NCBI GenBank assembly: GCA_024742765.1
Contig: JANSXT010000016.1
Location: 1-64,000, forward strand
DNA length: 64,000 nt
Direction: 5' to 3'
Source: Phyllobacteriaceae bacterium
Lineage (GTDB): Bacteria; Pseudomonadota; Alphaproteobacteria; Rhizobiales; Rhizobiaceae
Shown: positions 1-7,921 of the stretch, in pieces
Numbering within the stretch: position 1 is the stretch's first letter
Layout of the letters: each line of letters begins with the position of its first letter
The notes under the pieces: generated by a model
Told to the model about the DNA's origin: nothing
What the model saw: only the letters and a program-made list of their open reading frames with translations
The model's database searches: none
Position numbers and translations under genes: made by a program

Positions 1-228
1 GATGCCCGCCTCCATCGCGGCGACACGCGACAGGTACATGTCGCGCGGCTCGGTGTTGATGACATGGCCGAACGCCACATGCCCGATCTGCGCGCCCTCG
101 ACCCCGGCACGGTCCAGCGCGGCCCGCGCGGCGATGGCGCCAAGCGTGATCGGGGGCGTGGCGGCGAGGCTGCCGCCGAAGGTTCCGATGGCGGTGCGTG
201 CGCCGGAAAGAATGACGATGTCGGTCAT
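1..228 (-). CDS. Thiolase (acetyl-CoA C-acyltransferase), N-terminal part only
   Basis: The gene runs off the left edge, so only the first 76 codons are visible. The start MTDIVILSGARTAIGTFGG is the usual thiolase N-terminus, followed by LGAIAARAALDRAGV and GHVINTEPRDMYLSRVAA, as in BktB-type acetoacetyl-CoA/3-ketoacyl-CoA thiolases. The active-site Cys would lie just beyond the edge. Thiolases join or cleave acyl-CoA units. The reading frame stops about 70 bases from the MarR gene stop-to-start junction and points the same way as that regulator, so it may be co-transcribed with it. A role in the end products of aromatic degradation is plausible from context only. Family call is firm; substrate is unknown. 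Confidence 0.85.
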   Translation of the reverse strand, partial: MTDIVILSGARTAIGTFGGSLAATPPITLGAIAARAALDRAGVEGAQIGHVAFGHVINTEPRDMYLSRVAAMEAGI

Positions 229-295
229 GGGGCGTCCTCTGTTGTCTTCGGGGCATGTTTATCGAATGACGGGCGGCGCGCCAGCGCGAAGCGGC

Positions 296-718
296 CTAAC
301 CGTCCAGCAACCGCCGGATGCCGTCGCGGAACGGCGCGGCCCCCGCGCCAAGCCGGTCCAGCACCTGCGCCTCGTAGGCCCGGGCCAGCGGCGTGATTTC
401 TTCGATCAGGCCGCGCCCGGCCTCGGTGAGCGAGAGGGCCACGAGGCGCCTGTCCGAGGCGTCCTCTGTCTTGTCGACGTATCCGGCGGTTTCCAGGCGT
501 GCGGCGGCCCGGCTGACCTTGGACTTGTCCATGCCGGCGCGGGTGTGGATCTCGCGCACGCTGAGCGTTCCGGCCTGGCTGAGATTCGCCATGACGCGCC
601 ATTCGGGAATGCTGATGCCGAAGCGTTCGCGGTAAAGCGCCGAGAACTCGCGGCTGACCTGTTCGGACAGCTGCGCAAGCTCGTAGGGCAGGAAGGACTC
701 GAGATGAAACTGCGGCAT
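296..718 (-). CDS. MarR-family transcriptional regulator, probable repressor of the homogentisate operon
   Basis: This 140-residue protein has the MarR winged-helix layout: an N-terminal dimerisation helix (FLPYELAQLSEQVSREF), a recognition region around IHTRAGMDKSKVSRAAARLE and the wing DASDRRLVALSLTEAG. MarR proteins bind palindromic DNA as dimers and release it on binding an aromatic ligand. The start MPQFHLESF at 718 is preferred over longer upstream extensions because MarR proteins start about here and the extension would run through the operator. It is divergent from hmgA, with a perfect inverted repeat in the shared promoter region, so control of hmgA and of itself is likely. The effector is not known from the sequence; homogentisate or its precursor is an inference. 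Confidence 0.88.
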   Translation of the reverse strand: MPQFHLESFLPYELAQLSEQVSREFSALYRERFGISIPEWRVMANLSQAGTLSVREIHTRAGMDKSKVSRAAARLETAGYVDKTEDASDRRLVALSLTEAGRGLIEEITPLARAYEAQVLDRLGAGAAPFRDGIRRLLDG

Positions 719-729
719 GGAACGGCCCG

Positions 730-747
730 ATCGTTGCCCTTGCAATG
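730..747. promoter_or_regulatory. Imperfect second MarR operator near the regulator start
   Basis: ATCGTTGC, three bases, then TGCAATGA resembles the perfect palindrome at 787-806, with the left half identical and the right half diverged. It lies just upstream of the MarR start codon, fitting autoregulation. This is inferred from similarity to the better site. Confidence 0.45.
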
Positions 748-786
748 AAACCGCTGAGGCCGCCCGGGTCAAGCGGGGGCCTTGAC

Positions 787-806
787 ATCGTTGCAAGTGC
801 AACGAT
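787..806. promoter_or_regulatory. Palindromic operator of the MarR regulator over the hmgA promoter
   Basis: ATCGTTGCA-AG-TGCAACGAT is a perfect inverted repeat with 9-base arms and a 2-base spacer. A TTGACA -35 box at 782-787 immediately precedes it, and a -10 position would fall near 805-810 (ATAGGT), so the operator fills the spacer of a plausible hmgA promoter. A repressor bound here would block RNA polymerase. The pairing with the adjacent MarR gene is an inference from position. Confidence 0.7.
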
Positions 807-875
807 AGGTTGGATGGAAACGAAACGGGTGCCACGGCGCCCGTTCGCGGTTTCAGGACCTGGGAGGGCTGATCC

Positions 876-2237
876 ATGAACGTCGAGACCGACCCGCGCA
901 AGATGACCGTCGCCGCGACCACGGCGGGCATGACAGAGGGCTACATGCCCGGCTTCGGCAACGACTTCGAGACAGAGGCGCTGCCGGGCGCGCTGCCGCA
1001 GGGCATGAACAGCCCGCAGCGCTGCAACTATGGCCTTTACGGCGAGCAGCTGTCGGGCACGGCCTTCACCGCGCCCAGCCACCAGAACGAACGCACCTGG
1101 TGCTACCGCATCCGCCCGTCGGTGAAGCATTCGGGGCGGTATCGCAAGATCGACATGCCCTACTGGAAATCGGCGCCGAACGTCGATCCCGACGTGGTGT
1201 CGCTGGGCCAGTACCGCTGGGACCCGGTGCCCCACAGCGACCAGCCGCTGACCTGGCTGACGGGCATGCGCACCATGACCACGGCGGGCGACGTCAACAC
1301 CCAGGTGGGCATGGCCAGCCACATCTACCTGGTCACCGAGTCGATGGTCGACAGCTACTTCTATTCCGCCGACAGCGAGCTTCTGATCGTGCCGCAGGAG
1401 GGCCGGCTGCGGTTCCTGACCGAGCTGGGCATCATTGACCTGGAGCCGAAGGAAATCGCGATCATCCCGCGCGGCCTCGTCTACCGGGTCGAGGTCGTCG
1501 AGGGCCCCGCGCGCGGCTTCGTCTGCGAGAACTACGGCCAGAAGTTCGAGCTTCCGGGCCGGGGGCCGATCGGCGCCAACTGCATGGCCAACCGGCGCGA
1601 CTTCAAGGCGCCCGTCGCGGCCTTCGAGGACCGCGAGGTGCCGTCCACGCTGGTCATCAAATGGTGCGGCCAGTTCCACGAGACGTCCATTCCGCACAGC
1701 CCGCTCGACGTGGTCGCCTGGCATGGCAACTACGCGCCGGTGAAATACGACCTGCGTAATTACTGCCCGATCGGGTCGATCCTGTTCGACCACCCGGACC
1801 CGTCGATCTTCACCGTGCTGACCGCGCCCTCGGGCGTGCCGGGGACCGCCAACATCGACTTCGTCCTGTTCCGCGAGCGCTGGATGGTGATGGAGGATAC
1901 GTTCCGCCCGCCTTGGTACCACAAGAACATCATGAGCGAATTGATGGGCAACATTTATGGCCAGTATGACGCCAAGCCCGAAGGCTTCGTGCCGGGCGGC
2001 GTGTCGCTGCACAATATGATGCTGCCGCACGGGCCGGACAAGAACGCCTTTGAGGGCGCGTCCAACGCCGATCTGAAGCCCGAAAAGCTCGACAACACGA
2101 TGAGCTTCATGTTCGAGACGCGTTTCCCGCAGCATCTGACCGAATTTGCCGCCAGGGAAGCGCCCCTCCAGGACGACTATATCGACTGCTGGACCGATCT
2201 TGAAAAGAAGTTCGACGGCACGCCGGGCAAGAAGTAG
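876..2237 (+). CDS. hmgA: Homogentisate 1,2-dioxygenase
   Basis: This cytosolic Fe(II) enzyme opens the ring of homogentisate to give maleylacetoacetate, the central step of tyrosine and phenylacetate catabolism. The 453-residue length fits the family. Comparison with the human enzyme places the catalytic His in [12 protein letters not shown] (His306) and the iron ligands in [11 protein letters not shown] (His349, Glu355) and MMLPHGPD (His385). The N-terminal signature [19 protein letters not shown] is also diagnostic. A purine-rich GGGAGGG lies about 8 bases before the start. It is the first gene of the forward operon under the MarR-type operator. Identification is very secure. Confidence 0.98.
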   Translation: MNVETDPRKMTVAATTAGMTEGYMPGFGNDFETEALPGALPQGMNSPQRCNYGLYGEQLSGTAFTAPSHQNERTWCYRIRPSVKHSGRYRKIDMPYWKSAPNVDPDVVSLGQYRWDPVPHSDQPLTWLTGMRTMTTAGDVNTQVGMASHIYLVTESMVDSYFYSADSELLIVPQEGRLRFLTELGIIDLEPKEIAIIPRGLVYRVEVVEGPARGFVCENYGQKFELPGRGPIGANCMANRRDFKAPVAAFEDREVPSTLVIKWCGQFHETSIPHSPLDVVAWHGNYAPVKYDLRNYCPIGSILFDHPDPSIFTVLTAPSGVPGTANIDFVLFRERWMVMEDTFRPPWYHKNIMSELMGNIYGQYDAKPEGFVPGGVSLHNMMLPHGPDKNAFEGASNADLKPEKLDNTMSFMFETRFPQHLTEFAAREAPLQDDYIDCWTDLEKKFDGTPGKK

Positions 2238-2251
2238 GCTGCCTTGCAGAC

Positions 2252-2521
2252 ATGCCGACGATCTCGCTCTTCTATGGAATCGTGATTCAGATGTACTGGC
2301 GCGATCACAATCCACCGCACATCCATGCCCTCTACCAGGGCCATGAGGCGCTTCTTGCGATCGAAGATGCGAGTATCATCGCAGGCAAGTTGCCGCCGAC
2401 GGCACGCAGGATCGTTGCGGACTGGATTGGACGCCGCCGGCCGGAATTGATGGCGAACTGGGAACGGGCTCGGCGTTATGAAGCGCTGGAGATGGTAGCG
2501 GGAGCCGACATTGATGATTGA
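2252..2521 (+). CDS. DUF4160 domain protein
   Basis: The 89-residue protein carries the DUF4160 signature: MPTISLFYGIVIQMYWRDHNPPHIHA at the start in the family pattern, then GKLPPTARRIVADW and a MANWERARR helix. The biochemical function of the family is not established. It overlaps the next gene (DUF2442) by 8 bases; the two families are often found as neighbouring pairs, and some authors treat such small pairs as toxin-antitoxin candidates, which cannot be shown here. The pair sits between hmgA and the fumarylacetoacetase gene, where no extra gene is expected, and looks like an insertion into the operon. Confidence 0.85.
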   Translation: MPTISLFYGIVIQMYWRDHNPPHIHALYQGHEALLAIEDASIIAGKLPPTARRIVADWIGRRRPELMANWERARRYEALEMVAGADIDD

Positions 2522-2792
2522 ACTGGTGAAAATCTTGTCGGTCGAATCGATCGGCGACTATCGGCTTCAGGTGCGTTTCTCCAACGGCCGCGAAGGCATC
2601 TGCGATCTGTCGGATATGGTCGGGCAGGACAGTCCGATGCTCAAGCCGCTCGCCGATCCGGTGTTCTTCGCCCGCGCCTTTGTCCAGACAGGCACGATCG
2701 CTTGGCCGAACGGTTTCGACATCGACGCCATCGCCCTTCATGACGAGATGCTGAAAGCGGGCCAGTTGGAGCCGGCGCTCGGCAGCGCTTGA
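2514..2792 (+). CDS. DUF2442 domain protein
   Basis: This 92-residue protein matches DUF2442: YRLQVRFSNGREGICDLSDMV followed by a conserved PLADPVFFARAFV and GTIAWPNGFDIDAIALHDEM. The ATG at 2514 lies inside the end of the DUF4160 gene; a TTG one codon earlier is possible. The overlap implies translational coupling. Function is unknown. Proteins of this type are small, cytosolic and commonly encoded next to DUF4160, so the two probably act together. It is followed by an A-rich spacer (AAAACAAAACAAAAAG) before the hydrolase gene, unlike the surrounding base composition. Confidence 0.85.
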   Translation: MIELVKILSVESIGDYRLQVRFSNGREGICDLSDMVGQDSPMLKPLADPVFFARAFVQTGTIAWPNGFDIDAIALHDEMLKAGQLEPALGSA

Positions 2793-2817
2793 AAACAAAA
2801 CAAAAAGTTGGGACCCC

Positions 2818-3834
2818 ATGAAACTTGCCACCATCAAGGACGGCACGCGCGACGGCCGCCTCGTCGTCGTCTCCGACGATCTGACGCAATGCTCCGACGT
2901 CGGCCATATCGCCCGCACATTGCAGGCCGCGCTCGACGATTGGGCGACGGTCGCGCCGCGGCTTGAGCGCGTCGCCGAAGGCATTGCCGGCGGCTGGCAG
3001 CCGGTGCAGCGCTTTCACGAACATGAATGCGAAAGTCCGTTGCCGCGCGCTTACCAATGGGCGGACGGCTCGGCCTACGTCAATCATGTGGAACTGGTGC
3101 GCAAGGCGCGGGGCGCCGAAATGCCCGACAGCTTCTGGCACGATCCGCTCATGTATCAGGGCGGCTCGGATGCCTTCATCGGCCCACGCGCGCCGATCCG
3201 CTTTCCAAAGGACGCCACTGAGTGGGGCATCGACATGGAAGGCGAGGTGGCGGTGATCACCGGTGACGTGCCGATGGGGGCCTCGCGAGAGGAGGCGCTC
3301 GACGCCATTCGCCTGGTCATGCTGGTCAATGACGTCTCGCTGCGCGGCCTGATTCCCGGCGAACTGGCCAAGGGCTTCGGTTTCTTCCAGTCCAAGCCGT
3401 CAAGCGCCTTTTCGCCCTGTGCGGTGAGCCCGGACCAGTTGGGCGAGGCCTTCAAGGACGGCAAGCTGCATCTGCCGCTTGAAGTGGATCTGAACGGCCA
3501 GCCCTTCGGCCGGGCCGAGGCGGGCGAGGACATGGTGTTCGATTTCGGCACGCTGATCGCCCACGCCGCCAAGACGCGCGCATTGGCCGCCGGCACGATC
3601 ATCGGCTCGGGCACGGTCTCCAACAAGGACCCGGACGGTTCGCCCGGCCGGCCGGTCTCCGATGGCGGCAAAGGCTATTCCTGCATCGCCGAGATCCGCA
3701 TGATCGAGACGATCAATGACGGGTCACCCAAGACGCCCTTCATGGGCAATGGCGACTCTGTGCGCATCGACATGAAGGACGTATCGGGCCACTCGATCTT
3801 TGGCGCGATCGACCAGACCGTGGAGCTTGGCTGA
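2818..3834 (+). CDS. fahA: Fumarylacetoacetase-family hydrolase
   Basis: The enzyme would hydrolyse fumarylacetoacetate to fumarate and acetoacetate, the last step after homogentisate ring opening. The 338-residue chain has an N-terminal bacterial FAH domain (MKLATIKDGTRDGRLVVVS) and the catalytic FAH fold with acidic metal ligands around GIDMEGEVAVITGDVP and MLVNDVSLRGLIP, and the conserved GSGTVSNKDPDG. This long two-domain form is the one that occurs with hmgA. No maleylacetoacetate isomerase gene is present in the operon, so the intermediate must be isomerised by an enzyme encoded elsewhere or by a different route. It ends by overlapping the P450 start (TGATG). Confidence 0.92.
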   Translation: MKLATIKDGTRDGRLVVVSDDLTQCSDVGHIARTLQAALDDWATVAPRLERVAEGIAGGWQPVQRFHEHECESPLPRAYQWADGSAYVNHVELVRKARGAEMPDSFWHDPLMYQGGSDAFIGPRAPIRFPKDATEWGIDMEGEVAVITGDVPMGASREEALDAIRLVMLVNDVSLRGLIPGELAKGFGFFQSKPSSAFSPCAVSPDQLGEAFKDGKLHLPLEVDLNGQPFGRAEAGEDMVFDFGTLIAHAAKTRALAAGTIIGSGTVSNKDPDGSPGRPVSDGGKGYSCIAEIRMIETINDGSPKTPFMGNGDSVRIDMKDVSGHSIFGAIDQTVELG

Positions 3835-5087
3835 TGACCGGTACCGGCGCGGCCTTGGCGGAAAGGAGCGATGGTGTGGCGATCGCCGCCGGCTTTTCGC
3901 TGACGCCGCCGCCGCCCGGCTTCATCGACGATCCGTTCCCGGTCTATCGCGCGCTGCGCGAGAACGCGCCGGTCAAGCAACTCGGCGAGGCGTCCTGGCT
4001 CTTGTCGCGCCACGAGGACCTCGTCCGCGTCTACAAGGACACGGCGCTCTTTTCGTCCGACAAGAAGGTCGAGTTCGCGCCGAAATTCGGCGACGGCTAT
4101 CTGTTCGCTCACCACACGACGAGCCTCGTCTTCAACGACCCGCCGCTGCACACGCGCGTCCGCCGCATTCTGGCTGGTGCGCTCAACCCGCGCGCCGTCT
4201 CCTGCCTTGAACCCGATGTGATCGCGCTGGTCGACCGGCTGCTCGATGCGATGGCCGAAAAGGGCAGCACGGTCGATCTAATCGAGGATTTCGCCGCCGC
4301 GATCCCCATCGAGGTGATCGGCAACCTGCTCGATGTGCCCCATGACGAGCGCGGACCGTTGCGCGACTGGTCGCTCGCCATACTTGGCGCGCTGGAGCCG
4401 GCGCTGACCGACGCCCAGTTCAATCGCGGCGAAGATTCGGTGCGCGATTTCCTCGCCTATCTCGAAACGCTGGTCGCCCGCCGCCGCGCCAACCCCGGCG
4501 ATCCGGACAAGGACATGCTGACCCGGCTGATCGCCGGCGAGCGCGATGGCGGCAGGCTGAGCGAAGCCGAACTGCTGCACAATTGCATCTTCATCCTCAA
4601 TGCCGGCCATGAGACGACGACCAACCTGATCGGCAATGCGCTGGATCTGGTCGACCGCTTTGAAGGCGAACGCGCCCGGCTGATCGACGATCCCGCGCTG
4701 ATCGCGTCCGCCGTTGAGGAAGTGCTGCGTTACGAGAGCCCCAACCAGCTTGGCAACCGCCGCACCACCGCGCCGGTCGAGATCGGCGGCGTTTCCATGC
4801 CCGAAGGCAGCAGCCTGACACTGTGCATCGGCGCCGCCAATCGCGACCCGGCCGCATTCGACGAGCCCGAGAGCTTCGACATTGCGCGCAAGCCCAACCG
4901 GCATCTGGCGTTCGCCTCCGGCCCGCATCAATGCACGGGCATGAACGTCGCACGCCTTGAGGGCCGCATCGCCATCGCCCGGTTCCTCGCGCGCTTTCCG
5001 CGCTACCAGCTCGAAGGAGCGCCGGCGCGCTCGCAGCGCATCCGCTTTCGCGGCTTCACATCCATTCCCGCACGCCTTGAAGGGTAG
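3834..5087 (+). CDS. Cytochrome P450, probable aromatic-ring hydroxylase
   Basis: The 417-residue soluble P450 has all family motifs: the oxygen-binding I helix AGHETT (about residues 257-262), the K-helix ExxR (Glu296-Arg299) and the haem loop FASGPHQCTG with Cys367 as the iron ligand. There is no membrane anchor. Bacterial P450s need a ferredoxin and reductase; neither is encoded nearby. Translation is coupled to fahA by a one-base overlap, so it belongs to the same operon. Fungal phenylacetate degradation uses P450s to reach homogentisate, so a hydroxylase role feeding HmgA is a reasonable inference, but the substrate is unknown. Confidence 0.93.
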   Translation: MTGTGAALAERSDGVAIAAGFSLTPPPPGFIDDPFPVYRALRENAPVKQLGEASWLLSRHEDLVRVYKDTALFSSDKKVEFAPKFGDGYLFAHHTTSLVFNDPPLHTRVRRILAGALNPRAVSCLEPDVIALVDRLLDAMAEKGSTVDLIEDFAAAIPIEVIGNLLDVPHDERGPLRDWSLAILGALEPALTDAQFNRGEDSVRDFLAYLETLVARRRANPGDPDKDMLTRLIAGERDGGRLSEAELLHNCIFILNAGHETTTNLIGNALDLVDRFEGERARLIDDPALIASAVEEVLRYESPNQLGNRRTTAPVEIGGVSMPEGSSLTLCIGAANRDPAAFDEPESFDIARKPNRHLAFASGPHQCTGMNVARLEGRIAIARFLARFPRYQLEGAPARSQRIRFRGFTSIPARLEG

Positions 5088-5090
5088 ACC

Positions 5091-6041
5091 ATGACCAAGC
5101 AATTCGCCTCCGCCGGCGACATGACTGAAAAGCAGATCTCCTTCTCCGAGATCGGCCGCGACCTGTGGGCGTTTACCGCCGAGGGCGATCCCAATTCCGG
5201 CGTCATCATCGGCGATGAGAGCGTGATGGTGATCGAGGCGCAGGCAACGCCGCAGCTTGCCCGCAAGGTGATCGAGCGCGTTCGCGCGGTCACTGACAAG
5301 CCGATCAGCCATCTGGTGCTGACGCACTATCACGCCGTCCGCGTGCTGGGCGCGTCGGCCTATGAAGCGCCGCAAGTGATCATGTCCGACACCGCGCGGG
5401 CCATGGTCACCGAACGCGGCGCCGAGGATTGGGCGAGCGAATTCGAGCGCTTTCCGCGCCTGTTCGACGGCCATGAGGAGATCCCCGGCCTGACCTGGCC
5501 GACGACCACGTTTTCGGACCGGATGACCGTCTATCTGGGCAATCGCCGCGTCGATCTGATGAAGCTCGGACGCGCCCACACCGCCGGCGATATCACCGTC
5601 CATGTGCCCGATGAAAATGTGATGTTCACCGGCGACATCGTCGAATATCATTCGGCCTGCTATTGCGGCGACGGTCACTTCAACGACTGGCCGCAAACGC
5701 TCGAAAAGATTCGCGATTTCGATCTGGCCGCCATCGCGCCAGGCCGGGGCGATGCTTTGGTCGGCGCGGACATGGTCAATGCGGCGCTGACCAACACGGC
5801 CGACTTCGTGCGCTCGACCTATGATCCGGTCGCACGGGTCGCCGCGCGCGGCGGCTCGCTCAAGGAAGCGTGGGACGCCTGCCGCGCAGTCTGCGATCCG
5901 AAGTTCGCCGATTATGCGATCTATGAGCATTGCCTGCCGTTCAACGTCGCCCGCGCCCATGACGAGGCGCAGGGCATCGACACGCCGCGCATCTGGACCG
6001 CCGCGCGCGACAAGGACATGTGGAACGCCCTTCAGGGCTGA
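5091..6041 (+). CDS. Metallo-beta-lactamase-fold protein with altered metal motif
   Basis: The 316-residue protein has an MBL fold: a VIEAQATP strand, a degenerate HxHxDH motif, GRAHTAGD (His163) and TGDIVEY (Asp182). The central motif reads THYHAVR, with Val83 and Arg84 replacing the Asp and His that normally bind the second zinc. His79 and His81 are kept. The protein could therefore bind one metal or none, and classic hydrolysis may be lost or changed. It starts 3 bases after the P450 gene and precedes the flavin monooxygenase, so it is part of the same operon. Its substrate is unknown. Confidence 0.85.
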   Translation: MTKQFASAGDMTEKQISFSEIGRDLWAFTAEGDPNSGVIIGDESVMVIEAQATPQLARKVIERVRAVTDKPISHLVLTHYHAVRVLGASAYEAPQVIMSDTARAMVTERGAEDWASEFERFPRLFDGHEEIPGLTWPTTTFSDRMTVYLGNRRVDLMKLGRAHTAGDITVHVPDENVMFTGDIVEYHSACYCGDGHFNDWPQTLEKIRDFDLAAIAPGRGDALVGADMVNAALTNTADFVRSTYDPVARVAARGGSLKEAWDACRAVCDPKFADYAIYEHCLPFNVARAHDEAQGIDTPRIWTAARDKDMWNALQG

Positions 6042-6060
6042 CCGGGCAGGGAACAGCGCC

Positions 6061-7674
6061 ATGAACAAGGTCTTCGAAATCCCGCTCTATCCCTATGCGC
6101 GGGTCGCCGATCAGGATGCGGATACGCCGGTGCGCCACGCCGTGATCGTCGTTGGCGCGGGCCCGGTGGGCCTTGCGGCGGCGATCGATCTGGCGCAGGC
6201 CGGCCATCAGGTCGTCGTGCTCGACGACAATGACAAGGTGAGCTGGGGCAGCCGCGCGGTCTGCTATGCCAAGCGGCCGCTGGAAATCCTCGACCGGCTC
6301 GGCTGCGGCGACCCGATGGTCGACAAGGGCGTGATCTGGCAGCGCGGCCGCGTCTTCTATGACGAGCGCGAGGTCTATGATTTCGACCTGTTGCCGGAGG
6401 AGGGCCACCGGCGCCCCGCCTTCATCAATCTGCAGCAATATTACTTCGAGCAGCATCTGGTCGGCCGGGCACGGGCGCTCGAGGCCGAGGGCGCGCCGAT
6501 CGAACTGCGCGGCGGAAACAGGGTCGTATCGGTCGAACAGGCCGATGACGGCGTGTCGCTGGAAGTCGATACGCCCGATGGCCCTTACACCGTGCGGGCC
6601 GACTGGGTGATCGCCTGCGACGGCGCGGCCTCTCCCGTTCGCGCCATGATGGGGCTCGATTTCGTCGGCCGCGTCTTCGAGGACAATTTCCTGATCGCCG
6701 ACGTCGTGATGGAAGCCGGCTTTCCCACCGAACGCTGGTTCTGGTTCGATCCACCCTTCAACCGCGGCCAGTCCGCGCTGTTGCACAAGCAGCCGGACAA
6801 TGTCTGGCGCATCGACCTGCAGCTTGGCTGGGACATCGACAAGGAGGAGGAGAAAAAGCCCGAAAACGTCATTCCGCGTTTGAAGTCGATGCTCGGCGAG
6901 GACGCGCAATTCGAGCTCGAATGGGTGTCGATCTACACCTTCCAGTGCCGGCGCATGGAAAAGTTCCGCCACGGCCGCGTGCTGTTTGCGGGCGATGCGG
7001 CGCATCAGGTCTCGCCATTCGGTGCGCGCGGCGCCAATTCTGGCCTGCAGGACACCGACAATCTGTGCTGGAAACTGGGCCTCGTCATCGACGGGACCGC
7101 GCCCGAAAGCCTGCTCGACAGCTATGATGACGAGCGCATTCACGGCGCCGACGAAAACATTCTCAATTCGACCCGCTCGACCGATTTCATCACGCCAAAA
7201 TCGGAGACGAGCCGCATTTTCCGCAATGCGGTGCTTGATCTGTCCGAACATTATGCCTTCGCCCGGCCGCTGGTGAATTCCGGGCGGCTGTCGGTGCCCT
7301 GCGTTTATGACGGTTCGCCGCTGAATGGCGCGGATGCACTGGACGGAGGGCCGGATCGCTCGCGCCCCGGCGCGCCATGCCCTGACGCGCCGCTCGGCAA
7401 CGGGTTCCTGCTGGACAGGCTCGGCGGTGGGTTCGCGCTTTTGACGATCGATGCCGATGCGCCAGAATCCGTCGAAGCGGATGGCATTGCGGCGACGCGC
7501 CTTGCGCTTACGGCAAGCGAAGATCCGTCCGGCGCGCTGGCCGAGCGCTATCTGGGGTCGGCGCCTGGCGCGGTCTATCTGATCCGGCCGGACCAGCATG
7601 TCGCGGCGCGCTGGCCGTCCTGGGACGATGCGGCGGTGAAGGCGGCGATCGAACGCGCCACGGGGAGGGCATGA
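6061..7674 (+). CDS. FAD-dependent aromatic hydroxylase (class A flavoprotein monooxygenase)
   Basis: The protein of 537 residues begins at MNKVFEIPLYPYARV; the longer upstream frame only overlaps the MBL gene. It has the FAD motif VIVVGAGPVGLAAA, the DG motif DWVIACDGAASPVR and the GD motif GRVLFAGDAAHQVSPFGARG, followed by a C-terminal thioredoxin-like region as in phenol hydroxylase and MhpA relatives. Such enzymes use NAD(P)H and oxygen to hydroxylate a phenolic ring, ortho or para to an existing hydroxyl. In this operon the likely product is homogentisate, made from a mono-hydroxylated phenylacetate, but that is inferred from neighbours only. It is coupled to the DUF2783 gene by ATGA. 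Confidence 0.9.
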   Translation: MNKVFEIPLYPYARVADQDADTPVRHAVIVVGAGPVGLAAAIDLAQAGHQVVVLDDNDKVSWGSRAVCYAKRPLEILDRLGCGDPMVDKGVIWQRGRVFYDEREVYDFDLLPEEGHRRPAFINLQQYYFEQHLVGRARALEAEGAPIELRGGNRVVSVEQADDGVSLEVDTPDGPYTVRADWVIACDGAASPVRAMMGLDFVGRVFEDNFLIADVVMEAGFPTERWFWFDPPFNRGQSALLHKQPDNVWRIDLQLGWDIDKEEEKKPENVIPRLKSMLGEDAQFELEWVSIYTFQCRRMEKFRHGRVLFAGDAAHQVSPFGARGANSGLQDTDNLCWKLGLVIDGTAPESLLDSYDDERIHGADENILNSTRSTDFITPKSETSRIFRNAVLDLSEHYAFARPLVNSGRLSVPCVYDGSPLNGADALDGGPDRSRPGAPCPDAPLGNGFLLDRLGGGFALLTIDADAPESVEADGIAATRLALTASEDPSGALAERYLGSAPGAVYLIRPDQHVAARWPSWDDAAVKAAIERATGRA

Positions 7675-7883
7675 GCATGGCGGACCTGAACACCGCGCCG
7701 GCGATCGACGCGCCGGACGATCTTTATGCGGAGCTTCTGGCCATGCATGAGGGCCTGTCCAAGGAAGAGAGCGACGCGGCCAACGCCCGGCTGATCCTCA
7801 TCCTGATGAACCAGATCGCCGACCGCGAGGTGCTGCGCCAGGCGATGGCCGCCGCCCGCGCGCCCGGCGCCGAAACGGTCTGA
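7671..7883 (+). CDS. DUF2783 domain protein
   Basis: The small 70-residue acidic protein contains DDLYAELLAMHEGLSKEESDAANARLILILMNQI, typical of DUF2783 (given here as a family pattern, broken into its helix pair). It is all-alpha, with no signal or membrane segment. The start overlaps the monooxygenase stop (ATGA); a second ATG two codons later is possible. DUF2783 proteins occur beside such flavin monooxygenases, so it may be a small partner of that enzyme. No activity is known. It is the last gene of the forward operon. Confidence 0.82.
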   Translation: MSMADLNTAPAIDAPDDLYAELLAMHEGLSKEESDAANARLILILMNQIADREVLRQAMAAARAPGAETV

Positions 7884-7921
7884 TCAAAGGCGCCGCGACC
7901 GCCACTTGATCGTGCCGGACG

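Noticed and set aside
225-2315. Long antisense reading frame over hmgA (about 700 codons)
   Set aside because: It mirrors the codon structure of hmgA in high-GC DNA, resembles no protein family and overlaps a certain gene along its whole length.
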